NCBI RefSeq assembly: GCF_900205965.1
Contig: NZ_OAOF01000001.1
Location: 1 to 64,000 of the forward strand
Length of the DNA stretch: 64,000 nucleotides
Source: Lacrimispora amygdalina
GTDB lineage: Bacteria > Bacillota > Clostridia > Lachnospirales > Lachnospiraceae
Direction: 5' to 3'
Of the stretch, positions 44,525 to 52,282 are shown in pieces (position 1 is the first letter of the stretch; every line of letters begins with the position of its first letter). The position numbers were made by a program, and so were the translations under genes. The notes under the pieces were generated by a model that ran no database searches, was not told the DNA's origin, and saw nothing but the letters and a program-made list of their open reading frames with translations.

Positions 44525-45224
44525 CGATGAACGGCCGGCAAGAAAAGAATTGATACATCAGATACTTTCGATCTGCCCAGAAAGTGAAATCATGGAAGGA
44601 GACAGCGGTAAATCAGCACTGGAGCTGTTTGGCCATCACCTCTTTGATATTCTTTTTCTGGATATCAGTTTAAATGATATGGAAGGAACTACACTGGCTG
44701 CGGCCGCCAGACGTATGCTCCCCCATGCCCAGATCATTTTTGCAACTGCATATTCCCAATATGCCGTTCAGGCATTCGAACTGGGTGTGAATAACTACAT
44801 TTTAAAACCGTTTGATCCGGAACGGCTGCGCAGGATTCTTGAAAAATGCAGACATGATCTGGAAGGAGAACAAAAAAAGGAGCTGTTTCCGTCCCACAAG
44901 CTTCCCATAAGTGTCAGCCGGACTATTATACTTCTTGATATCAGACAGATTGTCTTCATAGAAACCTGCTGCAGAAGCTGTATTCTCCACACAGTTACCA
45001 GGGATTACACGGAAAACCAGCTGCTGGGTGAATACGAGAAGCGTCTTTCCTCCTGCGGTTTCTTCCGTATCCACAAAAGCTACCTGATTAATCTGAATTA
45101 TATTTCTGAACTGTTTCCCTGGGCAAACAACAGTATGGCTGTTAAAATGCAGGGATTTGAAAAGGAAATCCTTCCAATTGGAAGAGAAAAAATCAAACAG
45201 CTGCGGCAGATCATCGGTATTTAG
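44505..45224 (+). CDS. LytTR-family response regulator
   Basis: This encodes 239 residues from ATG 44505. A TTG 21 bp upstream is rejected because GGGGGG lies between them. The receiver domain (about 1-120) carries DDE near the start, LFDILFLDISLNDMEG (phospho-acceptor Asp) and NNYILKPFDPERL. The LytTR DNA-binding domain (about 140-235) has the usual IVFIETCCRSCILHT and FFRIHKSYLINLNYI. It overlaps the kinase gene by 20 bp. The expected target is the transporter gene 112 bp downstream. Confidence 0.92.
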   Translation: MKIAVIDDERPARKELIHQILSICPESEIMEGDSGKSALELFGHHLFDILFLDISLNDMEGTTLAAAARRMLPHAQIIFATAYSQYAVQAFELGVNNYILKPFDPERLRRILEKCRHDLEGEQKKELFPSHKLPISVSRTIILLDIRQIVFIETCCRSCILHTVTRDYTENQLLGEYEKRLSSCGFFRIHKSYLINLNYISELFPWANNSMAVKMQGFEKEILPIGREKIKQLRQIIGI

Positions 45225-45336
45225 CTGCCGTTTATGCATATATACCTGCTTTTCATCCATTTTTTCTTTATTATTATACACATTTAACTATAATAAATGG
45301 TAATGAGAAGATTTTTCAATATTAGGAGGTAGGTAT

Positions 45337-46788
45337 ATGATAAGTTTCTTTTTATGTCTGTTTCTGCTGATTGCAGGTTATTTCTTCTACAGCAGAATTG
45401 CAGAAAAGGTCTTTGGCCCCGATGACAGAGAAACACCGGCTCTGGCTATGACGGATGGAAGCGACTATGTTCCCATGGGAACTCCACGCATTTTTTTAAT
45501 CCAGCTGTTAAATATCGCCGGACTGGGTCCCATCTTCGGAGCTCTCGCCGGAGCCTGCTGGGGTCCCAGTGTATTTTTATGGATCACCTTCGGTACTCTT
45601 TTAGGCGGCGGTGTACATGATTACATGATTGGTATGATGTCCATGCGGCATAAAGGCGCCAGTGTATCAGAGCTGACCGGTTCCTATCTGGGCACCGTCA
45701 TGAAGCAGATCATGCGTGTATTTTCCGTGGTCCTTCTTGTTCTGGTAGGTGTGACCTTTTCTACGGGTCCTGCAAACCTCCTGGCTATGCTGACCCCCCA
45801 TGTGTTAAATTCCAGATTCTGGCTTGCAGTTGTACTGATTTACTATTTTGTTGCAACCTTTGTTCCCATTGATAAGGTGATCGGTAAAATCTATCCCTTC
45901 TTTGGAATCTGCCTGATTGTAATGGCTCTGGGTGTTGGAGGAGCCATACTGTTTCAGGGTTATCACATTCCGGAAATCACACTTTCCAATCTTCATCCTG
46001 CCGGAACACCGATCTGGCCCACCATGTTTATCTCCGTTGCCTGTGGTGCCATATCCGGTTTTCATGCCACCCAGTCTCCTTTGATGGCACGATGCCTCAC
46101 CAATGAAGCGGACGGACGAAAAGTGTTTTACGGTGCCATGGTTGCAGAAGGTGTTATTGCACTGATCTGGGCTGCCGCAGGGGTTGCTTTTTATGACGGA
46201 ACCGGCGGTCTGTTAACAGCACTTGGAAATGGACAGTCCAGCGTCGTCTATGAAATCTGCTTTAAGCTCCTTGGACCTGTTGGCGCCGTTATCGCTATGA
46301 TCGGAGTCATAGCATGCCCCATCTCTTCTGCTGACACTGCTTACCGGAGTGCACGTCTGACCTTGTCAGACTGGTTTAAACTTGACCAGAAGCCTATAAA
46401 GAACCGGCTGATCCTCACTGTACCGCTTCTGGCAGTGGGATCCGTATTAACACAGTTTGATGTTCAGATCGTTTGGAGATACTTCTCCTGGAGCAATCAG
46501 ACACTGGCTATGATTGCACTGTGGACTGCAAGCGTTTATCTGTACCGCAAAAAAAGGTTTTACTGGATCACAGTGCTTCCTGCAACCTTTATGTCAGCCG
46601 TTTCAAGTACCTACATACTCATGGCAAAGGAAGGACTGAAAATTTCCACTACAATCGCTTATCCAATCGGAATTTTGTTTGCTGCTGTCTGCTTTGGTAC
46701 CTTTTGCTATACCACGGTTCTTGGAAAAGGCACACATGCGAAAGCTGCTGCCTGTGAGACTGAGTATGCTGCTGCGAAATCAGAATAA
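45337..46788 (+). CDS. CstA-family carbon-starvation/pyruvate-type transporter
   Basis: This encodes 483 residues with about 13 membrane helices. CstA-family motifs are FLIQLLNIAGLGPIFGALAG, GGVHDYMIGMMSMRHKGASV, and SGFHATQSPLMARCLTNE. It is shorter than E. coli CstA/BtsT (about 700 residues), as is usual in Clostridia. It imports pyruvate or peptides using an ion gradient. The start follows AGGAGG by 7 nt. The upstream LytS/LytTR pair mirrors BtsSR-BtsT and supports pyruvate as the candidate substrate. Confidence 0.88.
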   Translation: MISFFLCLFLLIAGYFFYSRIAEKVFGPDDRETPALAMTDGSDYVPMGTPRIFLIQLLNIAGLGPIFGALAGACWGPSVFLWITFGTLLGGGVHDYMIGMMSMRHKGASVSELTGSYLGTVMKQIMRVFSVVLLVLVGVTFSTGPANLLAMLTPHVLNSRFWLAVVLIYYFVATFVPIDKVIGKIYPFFGICLIVMALGVGGAILFQGYHIPEITLSNLHPAGTPIWPTMFISVACGAISGFHATQSPLMARCLTNEADGRKVFYGAMVAEGVIALIWAAAGVAFYDGTGGLLTALGNGQSSVVYEICFKLLGPVGAVIAMIGVIACPISSADTAYRSARLTLSDWFKLDQKPIKNRLILTVPLLAVGSVLTQFDVQIVWRYFSWSNQTLAMIALWTASVYLYRKKRFYWITVLPATFMSAVSSTYILMAKEGLKISTTIAYPIGILFAAVCFGTFCYTTVLGKGTHAKAAACETEYAAAKSE

Positions 46789-46801
46789 AAAGTATAAAAA
46801 G

Positions 46802-46828
46802 GGGAACCGCCGAAAAATCGGCAGTTCC
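46802..46828. terminator. bidirectional terminator between cstA-like gene and the nif operon
   Basis: GGGAACCGCCGA and TCGGCAGTTCCC form a 12-bp stem with one mismatch and a 3-nt loop. TTCTTTATT follows on the plus side and CTTTTTATAC on the minus side. It marks the 3' end of the nif transcript, 6 bp past the last gene, which places the four extra genes in the nif transcription unit. Confidence 0.85.
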
Positions 46829-46833
46829 CTTCT

Positions 46834-47820
46834 TTATTCCCTCATTGCTTTATTACACAGGGAGCAGTTAGCACAGTCGGACGGACTGCAGTGCATTCCG
46901 GGCCGGGCAAACGGCTCTAAGGTAAAGCCGCAGGACTTTAAGTCAAACCGGTCTTTCTCAATCATCACTTCCCCTGATTCCTGAAAAAACTCCACTTTGA
47001 TTCCAGATACGGTAAGAATATCATCATAGAGGGGATGGGGCTTTATATGGGGAGAATATTTTTTCATCACTCCCTCCTCCGTCTGGACATAGATGGAGTG
47101 ATCACAGGTAATAAGTGCCTTAATCTCTCCGTCTTCTGTAAACGTAAGAGAATTACTGTCTGCGTTAATTCCGATCTGATCCGGATCAAATGCAGTGATT
47201 GTACCAAGGGGAGTTGATACCAGAACAGGGTCTGCCGGTTCCACTGATTTTAAACTTCCTGACTCATACAGCGACAGCCCTACCTTTGTATCCACCTTTC
47301 CCAAAGGTGTCTGGATCTCTGCCCTTTCTCCCGGAAATAAAGTAATGCTTTTAATATCTCCGCTTTTATAAAAGCAAAGACCGTTAATCATTGCCTGAAA
47401 TTCTGTAAAACCAAGATCGAAGGTCAATGATATGTTCAGCTCCCGTTCATCTTCCTCTGTCCAGAAACCGCTGATCTGCCCATCGAGAACAAATATCCGG
47501 TGAAGCTCTCCTGTGGGATAAAATTTGATCAGCTCTGCTGGAAGCTCTCCAATGGGAGTAACAACCTCCTGCTGCTCTTCCAGTGCCACACTGACCACCA
47601 TTCCCTGCTTATCAAATTCCACGGACGGCTTCTTTTTTCTTCTTCCATTTTCTGTATAAGCCGGAATCAGCTCACCTGCCTGTGTAACAATCATATTTTT
47701 TTCAGAAAGCGTTACGCCGGAAAGCTCTCCATCCGGATGACAAAGAAAGGAATCCACACCTCCGAGAATGCCATAAGCAGTCTGAAGTGTTCTTGCATCT
47801 ATTACCATATAATTTTTCAT
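46834..47820 (-). CDS. nif-distal repeat protein with C-terminal CX4CX2CX2C
   Basis: This encodes 328 residues of unknown family. The body (about 40-290) is a set of degenerate repeats, each about 40 residues and centred on a pattern like 'f...sGelksi.....i.TplG'. Examples are YPTGELHRIFVLDG, YKSGDIKSITLFPGE, YESGSLKSVEPAD and FTEDGEIKALITCD. This suggests MORN/YwqK-like beta hairpins. The tail holds HCSPSDCANCSLC, a compact CX4CX2CX2C motif that could bind an Fe-S cluster or zinc. I start at ATG 47820, 8 nt after AGG. It is the last gene before the shared terminator and lies 15 bp after the AnfO-like gene. A scaffold or metal-delivery role in nitrogenase maturation is inference only. Confidence 0.55.
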   Translation of the reverse strand: MKNYMVIDARTLQTAYGILGGVDSFLCHPDGELSGVTLSEKNMIVTQAGELIPAYTENGRRKKKPSVEFDKQGMVVSVALEEQQEVVTPIGELPAELIKFYPTGELHRIFVLDGQISGFWTEEDERELNISLTFDLGFTEFQAMINGLCFYKSGDIKSITLFPGERAEIQTPLGKVDTKVGLSLYESGSLKSVEPADPVLVSTPLGTITAFDPDQIGINADSNSLTFTEDGEIKALITCDHSIYVQTEEGVMKKYSPHIKPHPLYDDILTVSGIKVEFFQESGEVMIEKDRFDLKSCGFTLEPFARPGMHCSPSDCANCSLCNKAMRE

Positions 47821-47835
47821 CTCTTTCACCTCATG

Positions 47836-48447
47836 TTAACACTGTTTTCTGGTTACTGTTACCTGTATTCCGCCCTCTTTCTGGCGAATTTTTTTTTCAA
47901 ATGACGTATCTGCTTCCAGCCATGGCGGAATATGGGCACAGACAAGGTGCAGTTCGAGAAATGGAATATTGGAAAGAAAGGTTAAAAGTGCCTTTTTAGA
48001 GGAAATATCCGGACACTCTTTTTGAAGCTGAACCAGATCCAGATAGTAGATTCCGGGAGTTTCTGTTTCCACAGGACCTGCATTTTTAATTATTTCTTCT
48101 TTCCTTCTGCGCTTCTCATCACTTTCTTCCATATCCTTTACCATTCCGTCAAAGGTTTCCTGGTCCGCTTTATCTCCACAAAAGATGCAGTATCCTCTCT
48201 GGTTAAATACCGAAAAGGGAATACCGGAAAGCTCTCTGCACAGTACTGCTTTTGCATCCCCGGTAAGGATCCGGACTGCTTCGGTTTCTGCTCTCAGCTC
48301 CCCAATGGTTTTTCCTTTTATAGCAGGAAAGGAATTGTTCCTTACTGCCAGCCACTGCCCTTCCTTCTTTTCATAAATCACTACCTGATTGCAGTCCAAA
48401 AAAGGAACCAGTTCCTGATTTCTGCTGATCACCGCTATTTTATCCAT
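47836..48447 (-). CDS. AnfO-like nitrogenase accessory protein
   Basis: This encodes 203 residues. The start IAVISRNQELVPFLDCNQVV and the next QVVIYEKKEGQWLAVRNNSF match the pattern of AnfO, the accessory protein first found with Fe-only nitrogenase. The middle TKAVLCRELSGIPF-type segment (here AKAVLCRELSGIPFSVFNQR) also fits. A YCIFC pair could bind metal. The start is ATG 48447, 9 nt after AGGAGG. The upstream GTG is too close. No anfDGK genes are present, so this homologue serves the Mo system. The biochemical role of the family is unclear. The C-terminal 70 residues are diverged. Confidence 0.6.
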   Translation of the reverse strand: MDKIAVISRNQELVPFLDCNQVVIYEKKEGQWLAVRNNSFPAIKGKTIGELRAETEAVRILTGDAKAVLCRELSGIPFSVFNQRGYCIFCGDKADQETFDGMVKDMEESDEKRRRKEEIIKNAGPVETETPGIYYLDLVQLQKECPDISSKKALLTFLSNIPFLELHLVCAHIPPWLEADTSFEKKIRQKEGGIQVTVTRKQC

Positions 48448-48462
48448 CTGCACGATCCTCCT

Positions 48463-48753
48463 TTATCCTTCCACCTCAACTATATTTCCATGGATCAGTT
48501 TTGCAAGAAATTCCTCCAGTTCCAGTCTGGCATCTTCCTCGTCAATATTTTTTTCCTCAGATAACAGAGTAATCAGCTCCCCCACTCCTGCTCCTCTCTC
48601 CAGGCTGTTCCATAAAAAAATACAGATTTCATTTACCGAAGGCAGACCGTTTAGGGAACCACACTGACTGTCTCTCTCATCAAATATACAAAATTCCCCT
48701 CCAAGTTCTTTTAACGTAAACCCGGGCTTCAGCTTCACATTTTTGATCTTCAT
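48463..48753 (-). CDS. PqqD-like small protein
   Basis: This encodes 96 residues. The sequence LKPGFTLKELGGEFCIFDER, followed by LNGLPSVNEICIFLWNSLE and a helical tail with DEEDARLELEEFLAKLI, is the PqqD winged-helix pattern. PqqD proteins (RRE fold) present peptides to radical SAM enzymes. Here there is no precursor peptide or maturation radical SAM enzyme other than NifB, so it is more likely a carrier or adaptor for a nif protein, which is inference. It starts 1 bp after the stop of the GroEL-like gene, so translation is coupled. Confidence 0.65.
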   Translation of the reverse strand: MKIKNVKLKPGFTLKELGGEFCIFDERDSQCGSLNGLPSVNEICIFLWNSLERGAGVGELITLLSEEKNIDEEDARLELEEFLAKLIHGNIVEVEG

Positions 48754-48754
48754 A

Positions 48755-50149
48755 TCAGCCCCTTAACCTTTCTATGTCCACTCCGCTTTTTATCAGTTCC
48801 AGATCCTCTCTGTCATATCCGGTGCTCACCATAACTGCGCCGGTTGTCAGCCACATAACAATCAGTCCGCAGATTTTTTGTATCATCAGAATCAGGAGAT
48901 ATGCGCTGATTTCCTCTTTTTTAAAGCTTTGCTTCATGGACTCCGACAAAAAACGTTCTGCTTCTGATCCGGCCAAAAAGCGGTTTAAATCCTCTTTTTT
49001 CAATAGTCCATACTGTTTAATTGTCTGATAATAAGCCACTGCGGATTCGATTCTCCGTTTTTCCTCCTTTGCCTGTACGGTGGTATATCCTCCAGCATAA
49101 ATCACAGGAACACAGCCCATTAACCCGGCAATTCTTTCTCTTAATTTCTGCTTATCATAGTAATTGGTCTGGGGATCCCGGATCCGCTCCATTATGGTCT
49201 GGGTCCGCCTTACTGTCCGGCTGCTATCCGGATTTCCCTCCATAACCGTATAGGAGCCGGCAGCTGTCACCATTTTTACCCGTCCCAGCATAGCGGGCGA
49301 AATATCCTCCAGACTGCAGGGGTAGATACCGTCAAACACCACCGTATCCGCATATACTGCGGCGTCCTCTAAAATATCATCCTTTCTCCTGCCCATACCA
49401 GGTGCCTTCATGGCTCTCACATGAATGCGGTTCTGCTTTATATTTGCATTAAGAAGGGTCAGAGCTTCCCCCTCTATTCCGTCAGCCAGTATTAATAAAT
49501 TCTGCGGCTCTGTCTTTTGAAGAAGGGGATACAGACTGGCAAAAGAAGTGATAGGAGTTTTCACAATCAAAACCAGTACATCCGTTACTGTACCTTCTGT
49601 CCCGACAGACAGGCTTCCGTCAAGACGCATTCCTCTTGTAATTTCCAGCCTTGTATCTGCATACATGGAATCTTTTACAACCAGCTCCCCCTCTTTTGCC
49701 CCCTCTATCACCATTTGGGCGGTCTCCCGGTCATTTGTGATCTCTTCCACCAGATCAACACTTTCATCAGTTGCAGGAACAGCATTATGAATGACATAGG
49801 CCTCCAGTGCATTAGCTGCCAGTTTAATCTCCTTTGCAAGGAGGACCGGACTGATTCCAGCCGCCGCTTTTTTCTCACAATAGGATAAAAGCTGATTTGC
49901 CATACGTGCAGACTCACCGGTGCCGCATCCTGCGGTCTGGTTGATCTCACCAATTGCTGCGGCAGCCAGCCGGATTCCCTGGTTTACATATAAATCCCGG
50001 CCCTCCAGCGTTCCTGCCACCTCTGCAGCAGAAAAGCTGTAAGTCCCATTTACCAGAATCTGCCCCTCACAGGAGAGGACACGGCATAGACTCTTAATTC
50101 CTTCCGCCAGTTTTCTCCTGCCATCTTCAAATTGAATCTCCCGGATCAT
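48755..50149 (-). CDS. degenerate GroEL-like chaperonin in the nif operon
   Basis: This encodes 464 residues against about 540 for GroEL. GroEL-like landmarks occur in order: IGEINQTAGCGTGESARMA (compare the AGDGTTTATV region), LLILADGIEGEALTLLNANI and MKAPGMGRRKDDILEDAAVY (apical domain, compare IAEDVEGEALATL and VKAPGFGDRRKAMLQDIA), YDKQKLRERIAGLMGCVPVI (compare [20 protein letters not shown]), and a C-terminal GYDREDLELIKSGV. The nucleotide site is lost: TLGPKG reads LSCEG, KDG is absent, the catalytic Asp of GDGTT is Cys75, and the GGG segment before the C-terminal equatorial part is missing. It overlaps nifV alpha by 23 bp. Inferred role: ATP-independent holdase for nitrogenase parts. 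Confidence 0.8.
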   Translation of the reverse strand: MIREIQFEDGRRKLAEGIKSLCRVLSCEGQILVNGTYSFSAAEVAGTLEGRDLYVNQGIRLAAAAIGEINQTAGCGTGESARMANQLLSYCEKKAAAGISPVLLAKEIKLAANALEAYVIHNAVPATDESVDLVEEITNDRETAQMVIEGAKEGELVVKDSMYADTRLEITRGMRLDGSLSVGTEGTVTDVLVLIVKTPITSFASLYPLLQKTEPQNLLILADGIEGEALTLLNANIKQNRIHVRAMKAPGMGRRKDDILEDAAVYADTVVFDGIYPCSLEDISPAMLGRVKMVTAAGSYTVMEGNPDSSRTVRRTQTIMERIRDPQTNYYDKQKLRERIAGLMGCVPVIYAGGYTTVQAKEEKRRIESAVAYYQTIKQYGLLKKEDLNRFLAGSEAERFLSESMKQSFKKEEISAYLLILMIQKICGLIVMWLTTGAVMVSTGYDREDLELIKSGVDIERLRG

Positions 50150-50954
50150 TCCTCTTTCCCCCTGACATTATGGATTTTAATAAATTTTCCCCCTTTTTTA
50201 TATCCAGGCTGCTGACACTTAAATCAAATTTACGGGCCGCACTATGAATAAATTCATAGAGATTGCAGTTTCCTGCCCGCTCTCCAATGCCAAGCAGTGT
50301 TCCATCCACCATATCTGCTCCTGCCAGTGCCATAACCATGGAGTTAGCCACTGCCATTCCGAAATCATTGTGCTCATGTACCTCTATGGTAATTCCGGTC
50401 TGTTTCATTTCCCGTACCAGTTCTCCTGCCCTTCTGGGGAATAATACTCCAACTGTATCTGCAAGGCGTATGGTCTCTACGCCCTGCCGCTTCATCAGCC
50501 GGACCAGCGAAACCAAAAAAGCCACATCTGCCCTTGAAGCATCTTCCAGACCTACCGTTATGGGAATCTGATAATCCCTGGCAACCTGAATACACTCCTG
50601 CAGAGTATTTTCAATCCATTTTTTATTTTTCCCGATCTTATTATAGATCTGCGCATAAGACACAGGGGTCCCGACATGAATTAAGTCCGGCTTCTGCCTT
50701 GCGGACTCTTCCACATTCCCGGGATTCAATCTGGACCACAACGAAATGACTGCCTGTTTTTTCTTTTTCATGATTTCGCTGATATAATGAACGCCTTCTG
50801 TCCCCACGTCGTAAATCCCCGCTTCGATTTCTGAAACGCCAATGCTGTCCAGGAACAATGCCAGACGCACCTTATCAGAAGGAGAAAATACGACACCCGG
50901 GCACTGTTCGCCATCCCGAAGAGTGGTATCAACTATTTTGATTCGCCTTTTCAT
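50127..50954 (-). CDS. nifV alpha: homocitrate synthase, alpha subunit
   Basis: This encodes 275 residues. It is the catalytic half of a split NifV that condenses acetyl-CoA and 2-oxoglutarate to homocitrate, the organic ligand of FeMo-co. It carries VDTTLRDGEQCPGVVFSPSD and the metal-binding HEHNDFGMAVANS. I prefer ATG 50954. A GTG at 50969 in the same frame is possible. It overlaps both neighbours and so is translationally coupled. The two-gene arrangement (omega then alpha) is known from C. pasteurianum. Confidence 0.92.
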   Translation of the reverse strand: MKRRIKIVDTTLRDGEQCPGVVFSPSDKVRLALFLDSIGVSEIEAGIYDVGTEGVHYISEIMKKKKQAVISLWSRLNPGNVEESARQKPDLIHVGTPVSYAQIYNKIGKNKKWIENTLQECIQVARDYQIPITVGLEDASRADVAFLVSLVRLMKRQGVETIRLADTVGVLFPRRAGELVREMKQTGITIEVHEHNDFGMAVANSMVMALAGADMVDGTLLGIGERAGNCNLYEFIHSAARKFDLSVSSLDIKKGENLLKSIMSGGKRNDPGDSI

Positions 50955-51912
50955 ACTTATCACACTCACTCATCATTGTTAAAAACTCTTCATCAGTTAC
51001 TTCCCCGCCCTTCTTAATGCTGAGCCTTTTAACCATTTCCAGAAGATGCTCAACCGGATAGCGTTCTTCCATCTGGTACTGTTTCAATTTATACCGGATC
51101 GACATTCCGCCGGAATGTTTTCCCAAAATCACTTTCCTTGATGCTCCCACAAGTTCCGGTGGAAACGACTCGTAATTAGATGGTTTTTTCAAAACTCCGT
51201 CAACATGCAGTCCAGATTCTATATAAAAGATCTTTCTTCCGATAACAGGAGTATGACCTGGTATCTGTGTATTGGTCATGGCTTCAAAGATGTTTCGTAA
51301 GTCGGCCAGTTTCTCAAAGCTGTTGTTGGGTTTATAACGTTCCACCACTCTCATGGCCAGAATGACCTGCTCCGTTGCTGCCTTGTTGCCAATTCCGGTA
51401 AATGTGGTCATCACTGTACCGTTATGGTGATTTTGTAAGTAATCCGCTGCAATGGCAGAAGCACAAAAACAGGAATTTTCCGGATACAGAATGGGAGAAG
51501 CCTGAATTAAAAGCTTCATTCCCCGTTCGTAAATATCACGGCTTTCGTAGATCAGTAAATCGTCCAGACCCGTAAGCCTTAATTTATTGTCCGGGCTGGC
51601 ACTTTCCAGCCCTCGCAGCTCCGATACATCATTGATCTGAATATTGCGAATATATTTCCCTGTCCCATTACAAAAAGAGGAGAGAAAATACTCAATTCCG
51701 GGATATTTCCAGCTATCCGACGAATTCGGAAGTTCCATATACCAGGTGATTCCCTTGGGTAAATCCCCCTGCATCAGCTGATAGATTTTGGGAGTTAACA
51801 CGGCTCCCCATATGCAAAGACTCTCTAACGTCTGTGCAAAATCAAAAATAAGCTCCCTTTTTAACGGATATTCCTCCAGCATAGTCAGTGTGGCATCAAT
51901 GATTCTAATCAA
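50929..51912 (-). CDS. nifV omega: homocitrate synthase, omega subunit
   Basis: This encodes 327 residues, the accessory half of the split homocitrate synthase. It lacks the DTTLRDGEQ catalytic motif (it reads IIDATLTMLEEYP) but keeps the C-terminal family features GRKIFYIESGLHVDGVLKKP and KVILGKHSGGMSIRYKL. The start codon is TTG at 51912, 8 nt after AGGAGG, which is unusual in this window. It overlaps nifV alpha by 26 bp. Both subunits are expected to be needed for activity. Confidence 0.9.
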   Translation of the reverse strand: MIRIIDATLTMLEEYPLKRELIFDFAQTLESLCIWGAVLTPKIYQLMQGDLPKGITWYMELPNSSDSWKYPGIEYFLSSFCNGTGKYIRNIQINDVSELRGLESASPDNKLRLTGLDDLLIYESRDIYERGMKLLIQASPILYPENSCFCASAIAADYLQNHHNGTVMTTFTGIGNKAATEQVILAMRVVERYKPNNSFEKLADLRNIFEAMTNTQIPGHTPVIGRKIFYIESGLHVDGVLKKPSNYESFPPELVGASRKVILGKHSGGMSIRYKLKQYQMEERYPVEHLLEMVKRLSIKKGGEVTDEEFLTMMSECDKYEKANQNS

Positions 51913-51960
51913 AAGCAGCCCCTCCTTTTCCCAGTGCTCCCTGCCGTATCATAACAGGTA

Positions 51961-52269
51961 TTAAATGATCAAATCCCCAACCGGCTTCCCTCCCTCAAAG
52001 TGCTCATCAAAAATTCGTTCTACATCATCTGCGGATACATTGCCATACCAGACTCCCTCCGGATACACCACCACAACGGGACCCTTATCACAGATTCCAA
52101 AACAGCCGGTATTGTTTATTACCACCTCTCCGGATAAGTCCCTGTCTTCAATCTCCTGCATAAAAGCCTGGATTAAGTCCACCCCACCTTTCTGGTAGCA
52201 CATCCCTTTTTGTGTTCCGTTGATTCTGCAGCTTGTGCAGATAAATACATGATATTTTGGCTGTACCAT
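51961..52269 (-). CDS. [2Fe-2S] thioredoxin-like ferredoxin
   Basis: This encodes 102 residues of the C. pasteurianum-type [2Fe-2S] ferredoxin family. Cysteines lie in HVFICTSCRINGTQKGMCYQ and NNTGCFGICDKGPVVVVYPE. It carries electrons or clusters in the cytoplasm. The C. pasteurianum homologue is known to interact with the nitrogenase MoFe protein, and here the gene is inside the nif operon, 13 bp after nifN-B. It has a good GGAGG site. It could act in cofactor assembly rather than catalysis. Confidence 0.9.
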   Translation of the reverse strand: MVQPKYHVFICTSCRINGTQKGMCYQKGGVDLIQAFMQEIEDRDLSGEVVINNTGCFGICDKGPVVVVYPEGVWYGNVSADDVERIFDEHFEGGKPVGDLII

Positions 52270-52282
52270 TTTTCTCCTCCTC

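Noticed and set aside
48022..48564. 180-codon plus-strand frame opposite the AnfO/PqqD genes
   Set aside because: It is Phe/Ser/Leu-rich with no site for initiation, and is antisense to two genes with good starts.
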